Source: Brucella sp. BE17 (GTDB lineage Bacteria > Pseudomonadota > Alphaproteobacteria > Rhizobiales > Rhizobiaceae). Taken from it: 64,000 bases of DNA. Position numbers and translations under genes: made by a program. Shown piece after piece: positions 18,342 through 28,072 of this stretch. The stretch covers positions 1,474,195 through 1,538,194 of the forward strand of contig NZ_CP154468.1 of assembly GCF_039545455.1 (NCBI RefSeq), read 5' to 3'. The notes under the pieces were generated by a model, which saw nothing but the letters and a program-made list of their open reading frames with translations, searched no databases and had not been told where the DNA came from. Every line of letters begins with the position of its first letter. Positions within the stretch are counted from its first letter, which is position 1.

Positions 18342-18872
18342 ATGACCACGAGGAACGTGCAATCTGAGGCCTACAACGATCTGATGACAATTTATCTTTG
18401 TCACTGGAGAGGATTAGGGCATATTCTGAAAAAGCGGATTGGTTCGCATGAGCTTGCAGAAGACGCTTTACAAGAAACCTGGATTCGTCTCCAGACAAGT
18501 AAAACAGACATCGCAGTCATACGCGATAAGCAAGCGTTCATCCTTCGTGTGGCCAGCAATATAGCCACAGATCTTATCCGCAAGGAGCAACGCCATTCAT
18601 CTCGGTGCATCAGTGATGAAGCGGTGCTTGCCGCTGTTGCTGATGCTTATCCTTCTCCGGAGGCGGTTATCGTTGATCGTGACCATCTTCGCCATCTCGT
18701 CAGTGTTCTCGCCAAACTGCCTGTCAATCCGCGTGAAGCCCTTTTATTCAACCGGTGTGACGGCCTGACCCATGCTGAGATTGCTGAGCGTCTGAATGTT
18801 TCGGTAAGTACAGTGGCTTATTATCTGGCTCAGGCGCTTCGGCATTGCAGAGATCACTTTCAGCCTTTTTAA
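18342..18872 (+). CDS. fecI: FecI-type ECF sigma factor
   Basis: A 176-residue ECF sigma factor. Region 2 includes HELAEDALQETWIRLQ and FILRVASNIATDLIRKEQR; region 4 includes LPVNPREALLFNRCDGLTHA and EIAERLNVSVSTVAYYLAQAL. FecI sigma factors switch on a TonB receptor operon when the receptor signals ligand binding through FecR. fecR and a receptor with a signalling domain follow directly. A small dyad (ATGAAA...TTTCAT, 18231-18246) lies upstream; no convincing Fur box was identified by eye. Confidence 0.93.
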   Translation: MTTRNVQSEAYNDLMTIYLCHWRGLGHILKKRIGSHELAEDALQETWIRLQTSKTDIAVIRDKQAFILRVASNIATDLIRKEQRHSSRCISDEAVLAAVADAYPSPEAVIVDRDHLRHLVSVLAKLPVNPREALLFNRCDGLTHAEIAERLNVSVSTVAYYLAQALRHCRDHFQPF

Positions 18873-18986
18873 TTTTTAATTCCGGCTATAAGTCGTTCCT
18901 CGCCATTTGGTGTTGTAATTTGAATACTGAAGTCGCGGTTCGGTGCGAGTAGAGGCTCAGCGAAAATGATGAGGTAATGACGGGAA

Positions 18987-19934
18987 ATGAGGTCTGAGAA
19001 CACCGAGCATACAGACAAAATTGCCCTCAGTGATGAGGCGATCGGCTGGCTGGTAAAGCTTCATTCCGGCGTGGCTACTCCAGTAGATCACGATGCTTTT
19101 GCCGACTGGCGAACATTAAGTGATCAGCATGAAGCCGCGGCAAGAGATGCTGAAGCCGTCTGGAGCGGTATCGGTGTTGCAGGTCCGCAGTTCAGACGAA
19201 AAAACCGCGAGCTTACAGTTACACGCCGAGCAGCGTTGTGTGGCGGCATATTCTTGCTTGCGGGTGTTGTGTTGCAGCGAACCGGTTTTATCGGGCCACA
19301 GCTTTTTGCGGACTATGTTACTGGTATTGGCGAACAGCGTACAATCGCGCTTGCCGATGGTTCCTCTGTTTCTTTGAATGCAGATACAGCACTTTCGGTT
19401 GACATGCGTCCTGAAAAGCGGTCGCTGCAATTGTTCTATGGGCAGGCAACTTTTGATGTTGCACCGGATCGCGCGCGTCCTTTTGTTGTCAGCGCGGCGG
19501 CGGGGAAGATCGAAGCTATCGGAACGTCATTTGATATCGATATCCGCACCGAGAATGTCGCCGTTACGGTTCTGTCTGGGTTGGTCGAGGTCTCAACCGA
19601 TGCAGATCCTATCACAGCTGTAGAAGTGAGTGGGAATGAGCGCGTCTTATACGATCGTGCTGGAAGCGCTTTTTCGCCAGAGGTTGTGGACGCTGATATT
19701 GAAACCTCGTGGCGGCGCGGGCGTCTTATCTTTAACCAGCGGAAGCTCGGCGATGTCATCTCAGAGCTTGAGCGATATCGCCGGGGTAAAATCGTTATTG
19801 CGAATAATGAGCTTCGCGCCCTGAATGTCACGGGCGCTTTCGATCTCACCGCTCCAGAGACCATATTGGACACACTGGCAAGTACGCTTCCAATACGCAT
19901 CACTCATCTGCCTCTAGTGACAATAATCCGGTAA
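18987..19934 (+). CDS. fecR: FecR-type anti-sigma factor/signal transducer
   Basis: A 315-residue inner-membrane protein. The N-terminal cytoplasmic region (residues ~10-60, DEAIGWLVKLHSGVATP) is of the DUF4880 type that holds the sigma factor. One membrane segment follows (ALCGGIFLLAGVVLQ, near 85-100), then the periplasmic FecR domain (GIGEQRTIALADGSSVSLNA; FDVAPDRARPFVVSAAAG). The C-terminal part (ELERYRRGKIVIANNELRAL) contacts the receptor signalling domain in the family. It lies 114 bp after fecI. Confidence 0.92.
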   Translation: MRSENTEHTDKIALSDEAIGWLVKLHSGVATPVDHDAFADWRTLSDQHEAAARDAEAVWSGIGVAGPQFRRKNRELTVTRRAALCGGIFLLAGVVLQRTGFIGPQLFADYVTGIGEQRTIALADGSSVSLNADTALSVDMRPEKRSLQLFYGQATFDVAPDRARPFVVSAAAGKIEAIGTSFDIDIRTENVAVTVLSGLVEVSTDADPITAVEVSGNERVLYDRAGSAFSPEVVDADIETSWRRGRLIFNQRKLGDVISELERYRRGKIVIANNELRALNVTGAFDLTAPETILDTLASTLPIRITHLPLVTIIR

Positions 19935-20119
19935 TGGTTAGGGCTGGATGAAAATAATATCATTATAAATCAATTGATTGGTATTAATTTTATTATTTAT
20001 TGAATTTTATCCTATAAAGTTTTGCTTCTCATTTCGTCTCTCCTACAGAGGGCCAGCCAAACAACGCTAATTCTGCGAGCCACGCCCAAATATTTCTTAT
20101 GCTGGACGGAGCAGGTACT

Positions 20120-22936
20120 ATGCAGGACGAGGCGTTGAGAGCCGGGCAAAATTATACACATCGCAGACAGTCTTTGATGGCTTTGTTGTTGGCATCGACT
20201 GGGTTTGGCTTTGTTGTAGTTATAGGAGCACAGCAAACAGCTTACGCGCAGAGTGTGTCGGTGCAGACAGTTTCACTGAATATCCCGTCGCAAAATCTCA
20301 GTTCAGCACTGGCTGCATTTGCTGGCCGGACGGGTGTAAGAATGCTGATTCCGTCGAGCCTTGTTGCCGGAAAAAACAGTGTTGCTTTGGTGGGAAGCTA
20401 CACACGAGAGCAGGCAATGTCGCGTCTGCTGTCCGCAAGCAATCTGCATTACAGCTTCACCGATGCAAATACTGTAACCATTTTCGATCCGCCGAGTGGA
20501 GGGTCTGCCGCAGGTGACATCATAAATGGCGAAGATACGACCTTGCTTGATACGATTACCGTGACTGCTGGTCAGGGGGTTGGTCTGGCGGATCAGCCTT
20601 ATCAGACAGCCGGTTCGCAAACCTACATATCGGCTGATAAGATCGAACGCTTTCGCGGAACATCAGTTGGTGACATGTTGTCTGGCACACCGGGCGTATT
20701 GAATGCAGACAACCGCAATGGTGCAGCTCTTGACGTGAATATCCGCGGTATGCAGGGGCAGGGTCGCGTTCCCGTAAGTGTTGACGGAGCCATTCAGGAA
20801 ACGACAGTTTGGCGTGGCTATTCCGGCATTGCTGGAAGATCCTATGTCGACCCTGACTTTATAGGCGGGGTAATGGTCGAGAAAGGCCCCAGCTCCGGAG
20901 CCGACGGTGCAGGTGCGGTTGGCGGTATCGTGCGTATGAACACCATTTCCGCCGATGACATTCTACGTCCGGGCAAGGACTTTGGTATTCGCATTAAAGG
21001 TGGCTTCAATTCTAACAGCTCTTCTGTGCCTCCGGTCGATACAACTGGAGGACTGCACGGCGCAGGCACTTATCCCGATGGCCAGCTGCCAACATCTTTT
21101 GGCGGCCCGGAAGGTATGGATAGACCCTCATTCCTTGAGCCTGCCGGTGGCAATGGCAGTATAGCTGCAGCCTACAAGTCGGAATATGTTGAAGTATTGG
21201 CTGCCTATGCGCGGCGTAAAAACGGCAACTACTATGCGGGTACCCGTGGTAAGACTGTTGATAAGATCCTTTTCCCAAACTGCATGAGAATCAGTGCGGG
21301 AGAATGCTCGAGTGTGGCACCCGGATATACAAGCGTCGCTTTCGAAGGTCTCAATCGCTATCGCGGGGGCGAACAAGTTCTTAATACGTCTCAAGATAAC
21401 AAGTCTTTTCTTCTCAAGGGAGGCTTTCATCTCCCTTACGACCAAAAATTAGACTTGTCCTTCATGCGTTATGACAGCATCTATGGCGAAATCATGCCAT
21501 CACAAATTCTTTACGCTGAAGACTATGGTGCGTACCAAGCAAAGCTTAATCAAGTGAAGATGGATACCTATACCGCCAAATATTCGTGGAATCCTGAGGG
21601 TAATGATTTTTTTGCCTTAAAGGCAGGACTTTGGATGACAGATGCTGAACTTACCACGCCGTATCAATGGTATCAGTTTGATGATCCAATACTTCACAAT
21701 TACTACGGAACGAAAAACAAACGTTGGGGGTTCAACGCTGAAAATACCTCGGCATTTGATACTTCAATTGGAACAATATCGTTAAACTATGGTGGCAGCT
21801 ACACATACGAGACCATAAGTCCAGGCGATGGTGCCGATTTGATGAAGGGAAGAAGTGGTAACCGTCGTGAAGTAAGCCTGTTCACATCTGGGGAGTGGAA
21901 ACCAAATGACTGGCTGACGTTCAACGCGTCCGTCAGATATTCAGATTTTAAATCAAAAGATACACGACCTTGGGAGGTTGAAATCTATCCGTTACGTCAC
22001 GGAGATAAAGTTTTTAATTTTCACTCCGCCGCTGAACGCACCGCCCACCGCAAAGCCAATCCCGGATCTGTAAACATGCCGATGATCCAGGAGGTTAAAA
22101 CTGGAGTTTATAGAGCCTATGATGGAAATGGCTTGGCGCCAGTTTTATCAGCAACTATTGAACCAGTTGACGGTATACAGTTCTATGGAAAGTATGCTGA
22201 AGCGATCCGCCTTCCAAGTCTTTTTGAAACAACGCGCGGCTTTTCAACCGATGAATCTCCGTTCAATCTTAAGCCAGAACATGCACACAATTGGGAATTC
22301 GGCCTAAATGTATTAAAAGATGATATCTACTTTGACAGTGATAAGTTGCGCGTGAAAGCTAGTTACTTTAATAATAGAGTTGATGACTACTTGACCAGAA
22401 CATTTATAAAAGAAGTGGGGGCTCCAATCGTCAACATAGATAAGGCGGAGCTGCAAGGACTCGAACTTTCTGCTTCGTATGCCGCCGGTCGCTTTTTCGG
22501 TGATTTTTCCTATACCCACTACCTACGTACGCGGTTTTGCGCGAATCCAAGCGAGCTTTCAAACAGTCATGAACTTTGCAACGCGGGTGGAACAGATAAC
22601 AGTTATGTTATCAATCAACTACCACCGAGAAACAGTATGTCGCTCACCCTTGGTGCGCACGCGTTTGAGGATAAACTAACCGTTGGAAGTCGATTAACCT
22701 ACATTGGCAAGCGGACAGGTGATAGCGCCATTGCTGTCGGCGGTTCGATTGTAAATGTTGATTGGAAACCATACACCTTGGTAGATCTCTTCGCGAGTTA
22801 TAAGATCAACGATCACTTTCAAGTTGATGCTGCAATCGATAACGTAGCCGATGTCTATTATATGGATACCCTGACTCTTGGGCTCATGCCGTCACCAGGA
22901 CGAACATTCAGACTGAATATGACGTCTAAGTTCTAA
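20120..22936 (+). CDS. TonB-dependent receptor with N-terminal signalling (STN) domain
   Basis: About 938 residues. Start chosen at ATG 20120 because GGAG sits 8-9 bases upstream; an in-frame ATG at 20099 lacks a ribosome site. The signal peptide ends near QQTAYA. Then come a secretin/TonB STN domain (SLNIPSQNLSSALAAFAGRT), a plug domain (LSGTPGVLNADNRNGAALDV; NIRGMQGQGRVPVSVDGAIQ) and a 22-strand barrel ending in the expected aromatic residue (NMTSKF). It imports an iron complex across the outer membrane and signals through FecR/FecI. The barrel segment AEAIRLPSLFET followed by NLKPEHAHNWEFG recalls haem/haemophore receptors such as HasR, but the ligand is not certain. Confidence 0.9.
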   Translation: MQDEALRAGQNYTHRRQSLMALLLASTGFGFVVVIGAQQTAYAQSVSVQTVSLNIPSQNLSSALAAFAGRTGVRMLIPSSLVAGKNSVALVGSYTREQAMSRLLSASNLHYSFTDANTVTIFDPPSGGSAAGDIINGEDTTLLDTITVTAGQGVGLADQPYQTAGSQTYISADKIERFRGTSVGDMLSGTPGVLNADNRNGAALDVNIRGMQGQGRVPVSVDGAIQETTVWRGYSGIAGRSYVDPDFIGGVMVEKGPSSGADGAGAVGGIVRMNTISADDILRPGKDFGIRIKGGFNSNSSSVPPVDTTGGLHGAGTYPDGQLPTSFGGPEGMDRPSFLEPAGGNGSIAAAYKSEYVEVLAAYARRKNGNYYAGTRGKTVDKILFPNCMRISAGECSSVAPGYTSVAFEGLNRYRGGEQVLNTSQDNKSFLLKGGFHLPYDQKLDLSFMRYDSIYGEIMPSQILYAEDYGAYQAKLNQVKMDTYTAKYSWNPEGNDFFALKAGLWMTDAELTTPYQWYQFDDPILHNYYGTKNKRWGFNAENTSAFDTSIGTISLNYGGSYTYETISPGDGADLMKGRSGNRREVSLFTSGEWKPNDWLTFNASVRYSDFKSKDTRPWEVEIYPLRHGDKVFNFHSAAERTAHRKANPGSVNMPMIQEVKTGVYRAYDGNGLAPVLSATIEPVDGIQFYGKYAEAIRLPSLFETTRGFSTDESPFNLKPEHAHNWEFGLNVLKDDIYFDSDKLRVKASYFNNRVDDYLTRTFIKEVGAPIVNIDKAELQGLELSASYAAGRFFGDFSYTHYLRTRFCANPSELSNSHELCNAGGTDNSYVINQLPPRNSMSLTLGAHAFEDKLTVGSRLTYIGKRTGDSAIAVGGSIVNVDWKPYTLVDLFASYKINDHFQVDAAIDNVADVYYMDTLTLGLMPSPGRTFRLNMTSKF

Positions 22937-22999
22937 ATGACAAATGAAAGGGCAGGCTCTGCTTGCCCTTGTTTTGTTCCCGAATGACGAATCGTTCTG

Positions 23000-23700
23000 C
23001 TATGGCCGTACGACTGCTTGGGGTACAAGCAGCTTGTAGCCCAGTGATGAATGGGGCCGCCCGGTATTATAATGCTGTCTCCAGTTTTCGATAATTATCT
23101 TCGCCTCCTTGAGCGTGTAAAAGATTTTACCGTTGAGCAGTTCGTCGCGGAGCTTCGAGTTGAAGCTCTTGCAATAGCCGTTTTCTCATAGACTGCCCCG
23201 GCGTAATGTAGGCGGTTTTGGCAGCGACTGCTGCGATCTACTCCCGTAGCGCCTTGGCGAAGAATTCCGGACCATTGTCGGAACGAATATGGGTGGGGAT
23301 GAAGAGGTCGGAAAGCACGTCGATGACATCGACGGCCTTCAGCTTTCTCTCGACCCTGATGGCGATACTTTCTCGCGTGAACTCGTCGATCATGTTGAGC
23401 ATGCGGATTTTCCTGCCGTTATGCGTGCGATCCCCGACGAAGTCGTATGACCAGACATGGTTGGGATATTCCGACCGAAGCCGGATGCACGAACTGTCGT
23501 TCAACCACAGTCGGCCGCGTTTCGGTTTCTTGTGAGGCACTTTTAGCCGCTCCCGTCGCCAGATGCGCTCAACCCGCTTGACGTTCACGATCCAGCTAGC
23601 CTGATGCAGCATCGCCGGGATGCGGCGATAGCCATAGCGACCATACTGAGGGCGAGCGCCGTGGTGTCAGCGGTCAGTGCCGCCTCATCATCCGTGGTCT
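23000..23700 (-). pseudogene. IS3-family OrfB remnant with stop and frameshifts
   Basis: Leftward: RPQYGRYGYRRIPAMLH, then WSYDFVGDRTHNGRKIRMLN (first catalytic Asp), FIPTHIRSDNGPEFFAKALRE (second Asp). A TAG replaces the usual Trp codon right after. After another shift the end is readable: GYCKSFNSKLRDELLNGKIF, YTLKEAKIIIENWRQHYNTG, RPHSSLGYK, stop at 23000-23002. At least one shift also lies at the upstream side near 23650. Confidence 0.8.
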
Positions 23701-23759
23701 TGGCGATCTTGCGCTTTGTGGACGATGCTGACCGAGATTCCGGCACGCCCGTCTTTCGG

Positions 23760-23935
23760 ACACCTTCAGTTCATCGATCTATGGGCTTACGGCACAAGGT
23801 CAGACTGGCTTTCTCCCAGCCTGGAACACCAAGCCGACAATGCTCTTATTGAATCCTTCAATGGAACATAGCGTGACGAATTTTTGAATGTGAACTGGTT
23901 CAGCTCGGTCATGGAGGCTCGACAGCTCACACGTC
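23760..23935 (+). mobile_element. Second IS3-family OrfB fragment, opposite strand
   Basis: Rightward translation reads FIDLWAYGTRSDWLSPSLEH, QADNALIESFNGT, then TAG, then RDEFLNVNWFSSVMEARQL: the C-terminal third of an IS3 OrfB, with the catalytic Glu in ESFNG. It differs in sequence and orientation from the remnant to its left, so two IS3 elements decayed side by side. Confidence 0.65.
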
Positions 23936-24397
23936 AAACCGTCCATACACTAACTTTCCGAACGGATCCCCCCCTCGTTTCACGCCAAAATTAAATTGTA
24001 AGAACCAAAATAATGGTCCGTGAATAATTTCTATTTAATTACGTGTTTGGTGTAGAACTTATTTTTATAGCATAGCATGCAGTACACAGAGATCATGACG
24101 GTGTTCATATTCCCGGCACCAACCCTTCAACACATTCTCAATTGGATGGCCCCGCTGGAAAATAGTCGCTTTCGTGTGCCAGCGCAGCTTTATGTGAAGC
24201 GCAACTGCTCGCATCCGATCTTCGTAGGAATATATAAACTACAACCCTGATAGCCAAAGTTTTCGTCTGCACCGCCATCTGCGCCGTCTTAATCCAGCGG
24301 TCTGTTCATCCGTATTTGCAAAGTTCAGTTGTAAAAGTACATTCAATCCGGTTCACTAGCTCCTGAGCCATATAGTTATCGGTAATAAAGGCCTTCA
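23936..24397. other. Gene-free stretch upstream of LacI-type regulator
   Basis: No gene, IS end or clear repeat recognised in these ~460 bases. It probably contains decayed IS flank and the promoter of the lacI-type gene; AAGG 7 bases before 24398 is the likely ribosome site. Confidence 0.5.
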
Positions 24398-25468
24398 ATG
24401 CAGAATATGACGATCCCTACCGTTACTCAGGACCCCGTTGTCCGTGTTTCCGATAACGATAGTGAGCAGGTCCCACAGAATGGCAGACAGGTTCGTATCG
24501 AGGCCGTGGCAAAGCTGGCAGGGGTATCGGCGATCACTGTTTCGCGTGCATTGGGTAAGCCAGAAGTTGTCGCAGAAAAGACCCGAGTGAAAGTTGCTGA
24601 AGCTGTTCGTGCGACCGGGTTTAGCCTCAACCCCCATGCAAGTGCTTTGCGTTCAGGCCGTTCGAATGTTGTGGCGGTTTTCATTTCCTCAATGGCTAGT
24701 GAACAATTTCTGCAGGCTGCTGGTGCGTTTTCGGACGTAGTGGAAGCGCTCGGGTTCGAGGTCGTTCTTGCCCGCACGTCTTATTCCTACGAGCGTGAGG
24801 TGCGGTTGACGCGCAGTCTGTCGCAAATCCGGCCTGCCGGCGCTTTTATCACCGGTATGCTGGAACAAGAATTGAATCGTGATTTGTTTCGTCGCCTCAA
24901 AATCCCGATCGTCGAAAGTTGGGCGTACTGCGATACGCCGATTGATATGCTTGTGGGTATTTCAAATACCGATGGCGTGAGCGCCATGATTCAATATCTG
25001 GCGCAGCGTGGTTATCGGCGTCCGGCATTTATCGGTCGCGCGTACGGACGCGGACACATTCGTCATGTTGCATTTCAGAATGAATGCGCTCGTCTTGGTC
25101 TGGAAGCGTCCGGTGCCATACTCTTACCCACGGTTCGCTCAAAAGAAGATGGTCGAGTCGCTTTGTCTGAATTGTTACGCCAACATAGCCCGGATGTCGT
25201 CTTTTGTGCGAACGACCTTCTAGCCTGTGGCGCTCTGCTTGAAGCAAAGGCTCGTGGATTACGTGTGCCTGAAGATATCGCCATTTCAGGGTTTGGAGAC
25301 TGTGCATTGATGCAGGAGTTGCCGCCAGGAATTACGACTATTGCTGTAGACGCAATAGAGTTGGGGCGTTTGGCCGGCGAGATGCTTGCTGCTCGATTGA
25401 CTAAGGCTGGGTCCCAGAAAGACAGGGTGCTGCTTCCCCTTACCTTGATCCAGCGGGGGTCTTGCTGA
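24398..25468 (+). CDS. LacI-family transcriptional regulator
   Basis: A 356-residue protein. The N-terminal LacI helix-turn-helix is at about residues 30-55 (VRIEAVAKLAGVSAITVSRA) with the hinge (LNPHASALRSGRSNVVAVFI). A periplasmic-binding-protein-like effector domain follows (RAYGRGHIRHVAFQNEC; VFCANDLLACGALLEAKARG; VPEDIAISGFGDC). The ~25-residue N-terminal extension before the HTH is longer than usual. It precedes the M20 gene in the same direction and probably regulates the deacylase/dehydratase/transport genes to its right. Confidence 0.9.
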   Translation: MQNMTIPTVTQDPVVRVSDNDSEQVPQNGRQVRIEAVAKLAGVSAITVSRALGKPEVVAEKTRVKVAEAVRATGFSLNPHASALRSGRSNVVAVFISSMASEQFLQAAGAFSDVVEALGFEVVLARTSYSYEREVRLTRSLSQIRPAGAFITGMLEQELNRDLFRRLKIPIVESWAYCDTPIDMLVGISNTDGVSAMIQYLAQRGYRRPAFIGRAYGRGHIRHVAFQNECARLGLEASGAILLPTVRSKEDGRVALSELLRQHSPDVVFCANDLLACGALLEAKARGLRVPEDIAISGFGDCALMQELPPGITTIAVDAIELGRLAGEMLAARLTKAGSQKDRVLLPLTLIQRGSC

Positions 25469-25649
25469 TCTAACATTCATTGACCGTTCGATTCGACTGG
25501 ACGGAAGACTGCATGCGAATGGGAACACGTATCGTTCGCAAGCAATAGTCAAATTGGCAATCATTAAATTATTTAACCGAAGACGTAGCCAGAATGACTA
25601 TTAATCAGATATTGAATGTTAACGTTGTCACACATGCGAGATATATGCC

Positions 25650-26834
25650 ATGATGAAATATACCGGGATCAATCGGGAAGCCGTAATTTCTCTGCTTTCA
25701 AGCTTTATTACGATCCCCTCAATCAACCCTGCCTTTCAAACGGAGAATGACGAAGATGCTTCGCAATTTGGCGAACAGGCAGTCGCTGAAGCTCTATATG
25801 GATGGTTTCGGGCCGAGAATATTGATTGTGCAATTGACGAAGTGGCGCCGGGTCGGCCAAATCTCATAGCGCGGATAAAGGGGCGACAGGCGACAAAGAG
25901 GATGCTTTGGGAAGGGCATTTGGATACCGTGCAGGTTTCCGGTATGGCAGAGCCCTTTAATCCCCGAATAGAAGGAGACAAGATTTTTGGGCGTGGTGCT
26001 GTAGATGATGGCGCAAGCGTTGTGGCTTTTATGTTGGCAATGCGCGCATTGAAGGCGATGCCGCCACAATCGGATGTCGATTTTCTCGCTGCGATGGATG
26101 AGGAATTCAGTTACCAGGGAATATTGCATCATCTTGCCCGCGAAGAGCAGTATGATCTGGGAGTTGCGGGGGAGCCGACGTCACTACGGGTAGTCAGAGC
26201 CTGTAAGGGCACTGTCCGCTGGTGGGTGAATATCGAAGGTCGCAATGCGCATACAGGCAAGCCTGAGGAAGGAATTAACGGTATTACAATTGCTCGCCGG
26301 ATTTTGGACGCCTATGACGCTGAAATGGCCCGTCGAACCCACGTCCATCCACTGCTCGGTCCCGCGACACTGACTTGTACAGCAATTGAAGCTGGCATTG
26401 GCCCTAACACGGTTCCTGCTGTTTGCCGTTTGCGGTTCGATTATCGGTATTTACCGACAGAGTTGGGACTGGAAGTTCATGCAGATTTCAAGACTGTCGC
26501 CGAAGCGGTAGTGGCTGAATTTCCCGATGCATGTGTTGCGGTTGAAACGCCGTTCGTTGACTCTTCAGCTATGGACATTGCCCAGACGAGTGAGATTGTG
26601 GCTCGCATGAGCAGCGTTTGTGCCCGTTATGAAGTCAATCCTGAATCGATTGGTGTGCCATATGGGTCGGATGCAACAAAAATGGTCAACAATGCCGCTA
26701 TCCCAACTATTATTTTTGGACCCGGCAGTATTGATCAGGCCCATGCAATTGATGAGTTTGCTGAGATCGAGCCAATCATAAAAGCTGCGAAAATGCTTGT
26801 TGATTTAGCCCATGACCTAGAGACGCCTTTATGA
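25650..26834 (+). CDS. M20-family deacylase (ArgE/DapE/ACY1 type)
   Basis: A 394-residue metallo-amidohydrolase of a different branch from the enzyme at 2554-3708. Metal and catalytic motifs: GHLDTVQVSG near 92, GRGAVDDGASVVAF near 115, MDEEFSYQG (catalytic and metal-binding Glu pair) near 150, and GPGSIDQAHAIDEFAEI near the end. GEPTSLRVVRACKG and GRNAHTGKPEEGI belong to the lid/dimerisation domain. Family members remove N-acetyl or N-succinyl groups from amino acids. It faces the dehydratase gene tail to tail across a shared hairpin. Confidence 0.88.
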   Translation: MMKYTGINREAVISLLSSFITIPSINPAFQTENDEDASQFGEQAVAEALYGWFRAENIDCAIDEVAPGRPNLIARIKGRQATKRMLWEGHLDTVQVSGMAEPFNPRIEGDKIFGRGAVDDGASVVAFMLAMRALKAMPPQSDVDFLAAMDEEFSYQGILHHLAREEQYDLGVAGEPTSLRVVRACKGTVRWWVNIEGRNAHTGKPEEGINGITIARRILDAYDAEMARRTHVHPLLGPATLTCTAIEAGIGPNTVPAVCRLRFDYRYLPTELGLEVHADFKTVAEAVVAEFPDACVAVETPFVDSSAMDIAQTSEIVARMSSVCARYEVNPESIGVPYGSDATKMVNNAAIPTIIFGPGSIDQAHAIDEFAEIEPIIKAAKMLVDLAHDLETPL

Positions 26835-26848
26835 TCGTATCGCTGTCT

Positions 26849-26889
26849 CCCTGCCTGTTCACCGGTCATTAGATCGATGACGGGCAGGG
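26849..26889. terminator. Bidirectional hairpin between convergent genes
   Basis: CCCTGCC (26849-26855) pairs with GGCAGGG (26883-26889), with an inner stem GTCAT/ATGAC. It lies between the ends of the M20 gene (26834) and the opposing dehydratase gene (26978). No T-run is present, so this is a transcript-end hairpin by position and symmetry only. Confidence 0.45.
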
Positions 26890-26977
26890 GCGTTAGGAAT
26901 GAAGATGATGGCTCATCCTCTTGTTGCCAGGGATGTCGGCTCTCTCCTGAAAGCAAACAATTATGCTGAGGAGCGTA

Positions 26978-27910
26978 TCAGGATGGTAATCCGGCACCGC
27001 AAACGGTAACAGTGATTTTTTCTCCAGCTTGTGGCTTATAAGCACCGGATAAAAGCGCCGCAACGGCTGCCGCACCGGCTGGGTCAGCCGCAATGCCCAT
27101 TTCAAACCAGAGCCATTGTGCGGCTTGAGCCATATGGTCGTCCTCTATCAGAACATATTCATCGACCACCTTGGAAAGCTGTGCAAAGAGCTTTTCATCG
27201 GTGCGACGACAGGACATCGTGGGGATGGCGCTTTTAATCTCGCTTAGCGTAACCACTTCTCCTGCGGCGGCAGAGTCATGCAGTGTGGGTGAGCCGTAAG
27301 GTTCGACGACGACGACTTTAATATTAGAATTCAATGCTTTAATTGCAGTTCCGGCGCCTGTGACGAAACCGCCTCCGCCTGCTGCGATAATGACTGTTTC
27401 GGTTTCAGGGCGATCCTCCAATATTTCAAGTGCTACGGTCCCCTGACCTGCGACGACAAACGGGTCTGCAAAAGGATGAACATATATGGCTTTATCCTTC
27501 ATGGCCAAGTCGTTCGCGAGGGTGTTACAATGATCGAAGTCTGCCCCGCCGATAACAGTTTTTGCACCCCAGGCCTGCATTTTAGCTACTTTTTCTGCCG
27601 CAACAGATTGAGGTAAGAAAATGGTAGCTGGCACCTTTGCGATAAAACCGCATCTTGCGACTGCTAGTCCATGATTCCCACCAGAGGCCGCAACAAGTCC
27701 ATGAGCACGCACGTCAGAAGGAAGCGACATGACGCGATTGGCGGCACCTCGTGCCTTGAATGAACCGGAAACCTGAAGACATTCAAGCTTGAGCGAAAGA
27801 ATTCCTTGTGTGATTGGTGATTTTATTTGATCGGCCGCCAAAAGTGGTGTTCTTCGTACATATGGTTTGATCCGCTGTGCGGCCGCCTGAATGTCACCCA
27901 AAGAAATCAT
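26978..27910 (-). CDS. PLP-dependent threonine/serine dehydratase-like enzyme
   Basis: About 310 residues of the fold-type II PLP family. PLP lysine motif SGSFKARGAANRV near residue 45; glycine loop GGGGFVTGAG near 175; ASGGNHGLAVARC near 75. There is no C-terminal ACT regulatory domain, so it is the short catabolic form (threonine/serine dehydratase or serine racemase-like). Start placed at the ATG ending at 27910, where AAGGA lies 7 bases upstream; an ATG 14 codons further out has no such site. It is divergent from the D-serine-dehydratase-like gene. Reactions of this type release an enamine that RidA (32335-32721) hydrolyses. Confidence 0.85.
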   Translation of the reverse strand: MISLGDIQAAAQRIKPYVRRTPLLAADQIKSPITQGILSLKLECLQVSGSFKARGAANRVMSLPSDVRAHGLVAASGGNHGLAVARCGFIAKVPATIFLPQSVAAEKVAKMQAWGAKTVIGGADFDHCNTLANDLAMKDKAIYVHPFADPFVVAGQGTVALEILEDRPETETVIIAAGGGGFVTGAGTAIKALNSNIKVVVVEPYGSPTLHDSAAAGEVVTLSEIKSAIPTMSCRRTDEKLFAQLSKVVDEYVLIEDDHMAQAAQWLWFEMGIAADPAGAAAVAALLSGAYKPQAGEKITVTVCGAGLPS

Positions 27911-28072
27911 AGCCTTATCCTTTATATTTGAGTTTTTTTTCTTCGCATTCATGAATCTGCTTGACGTCGTGGAGCTATTCCGTCCAGATTATGGTAACGT
28001 TATCATTGACGGTGTAAAAGCAGTTTCTGCGCAAGAGCTGCAAATGATGCCAAGGGGAAGGGTTAAAGGCTG

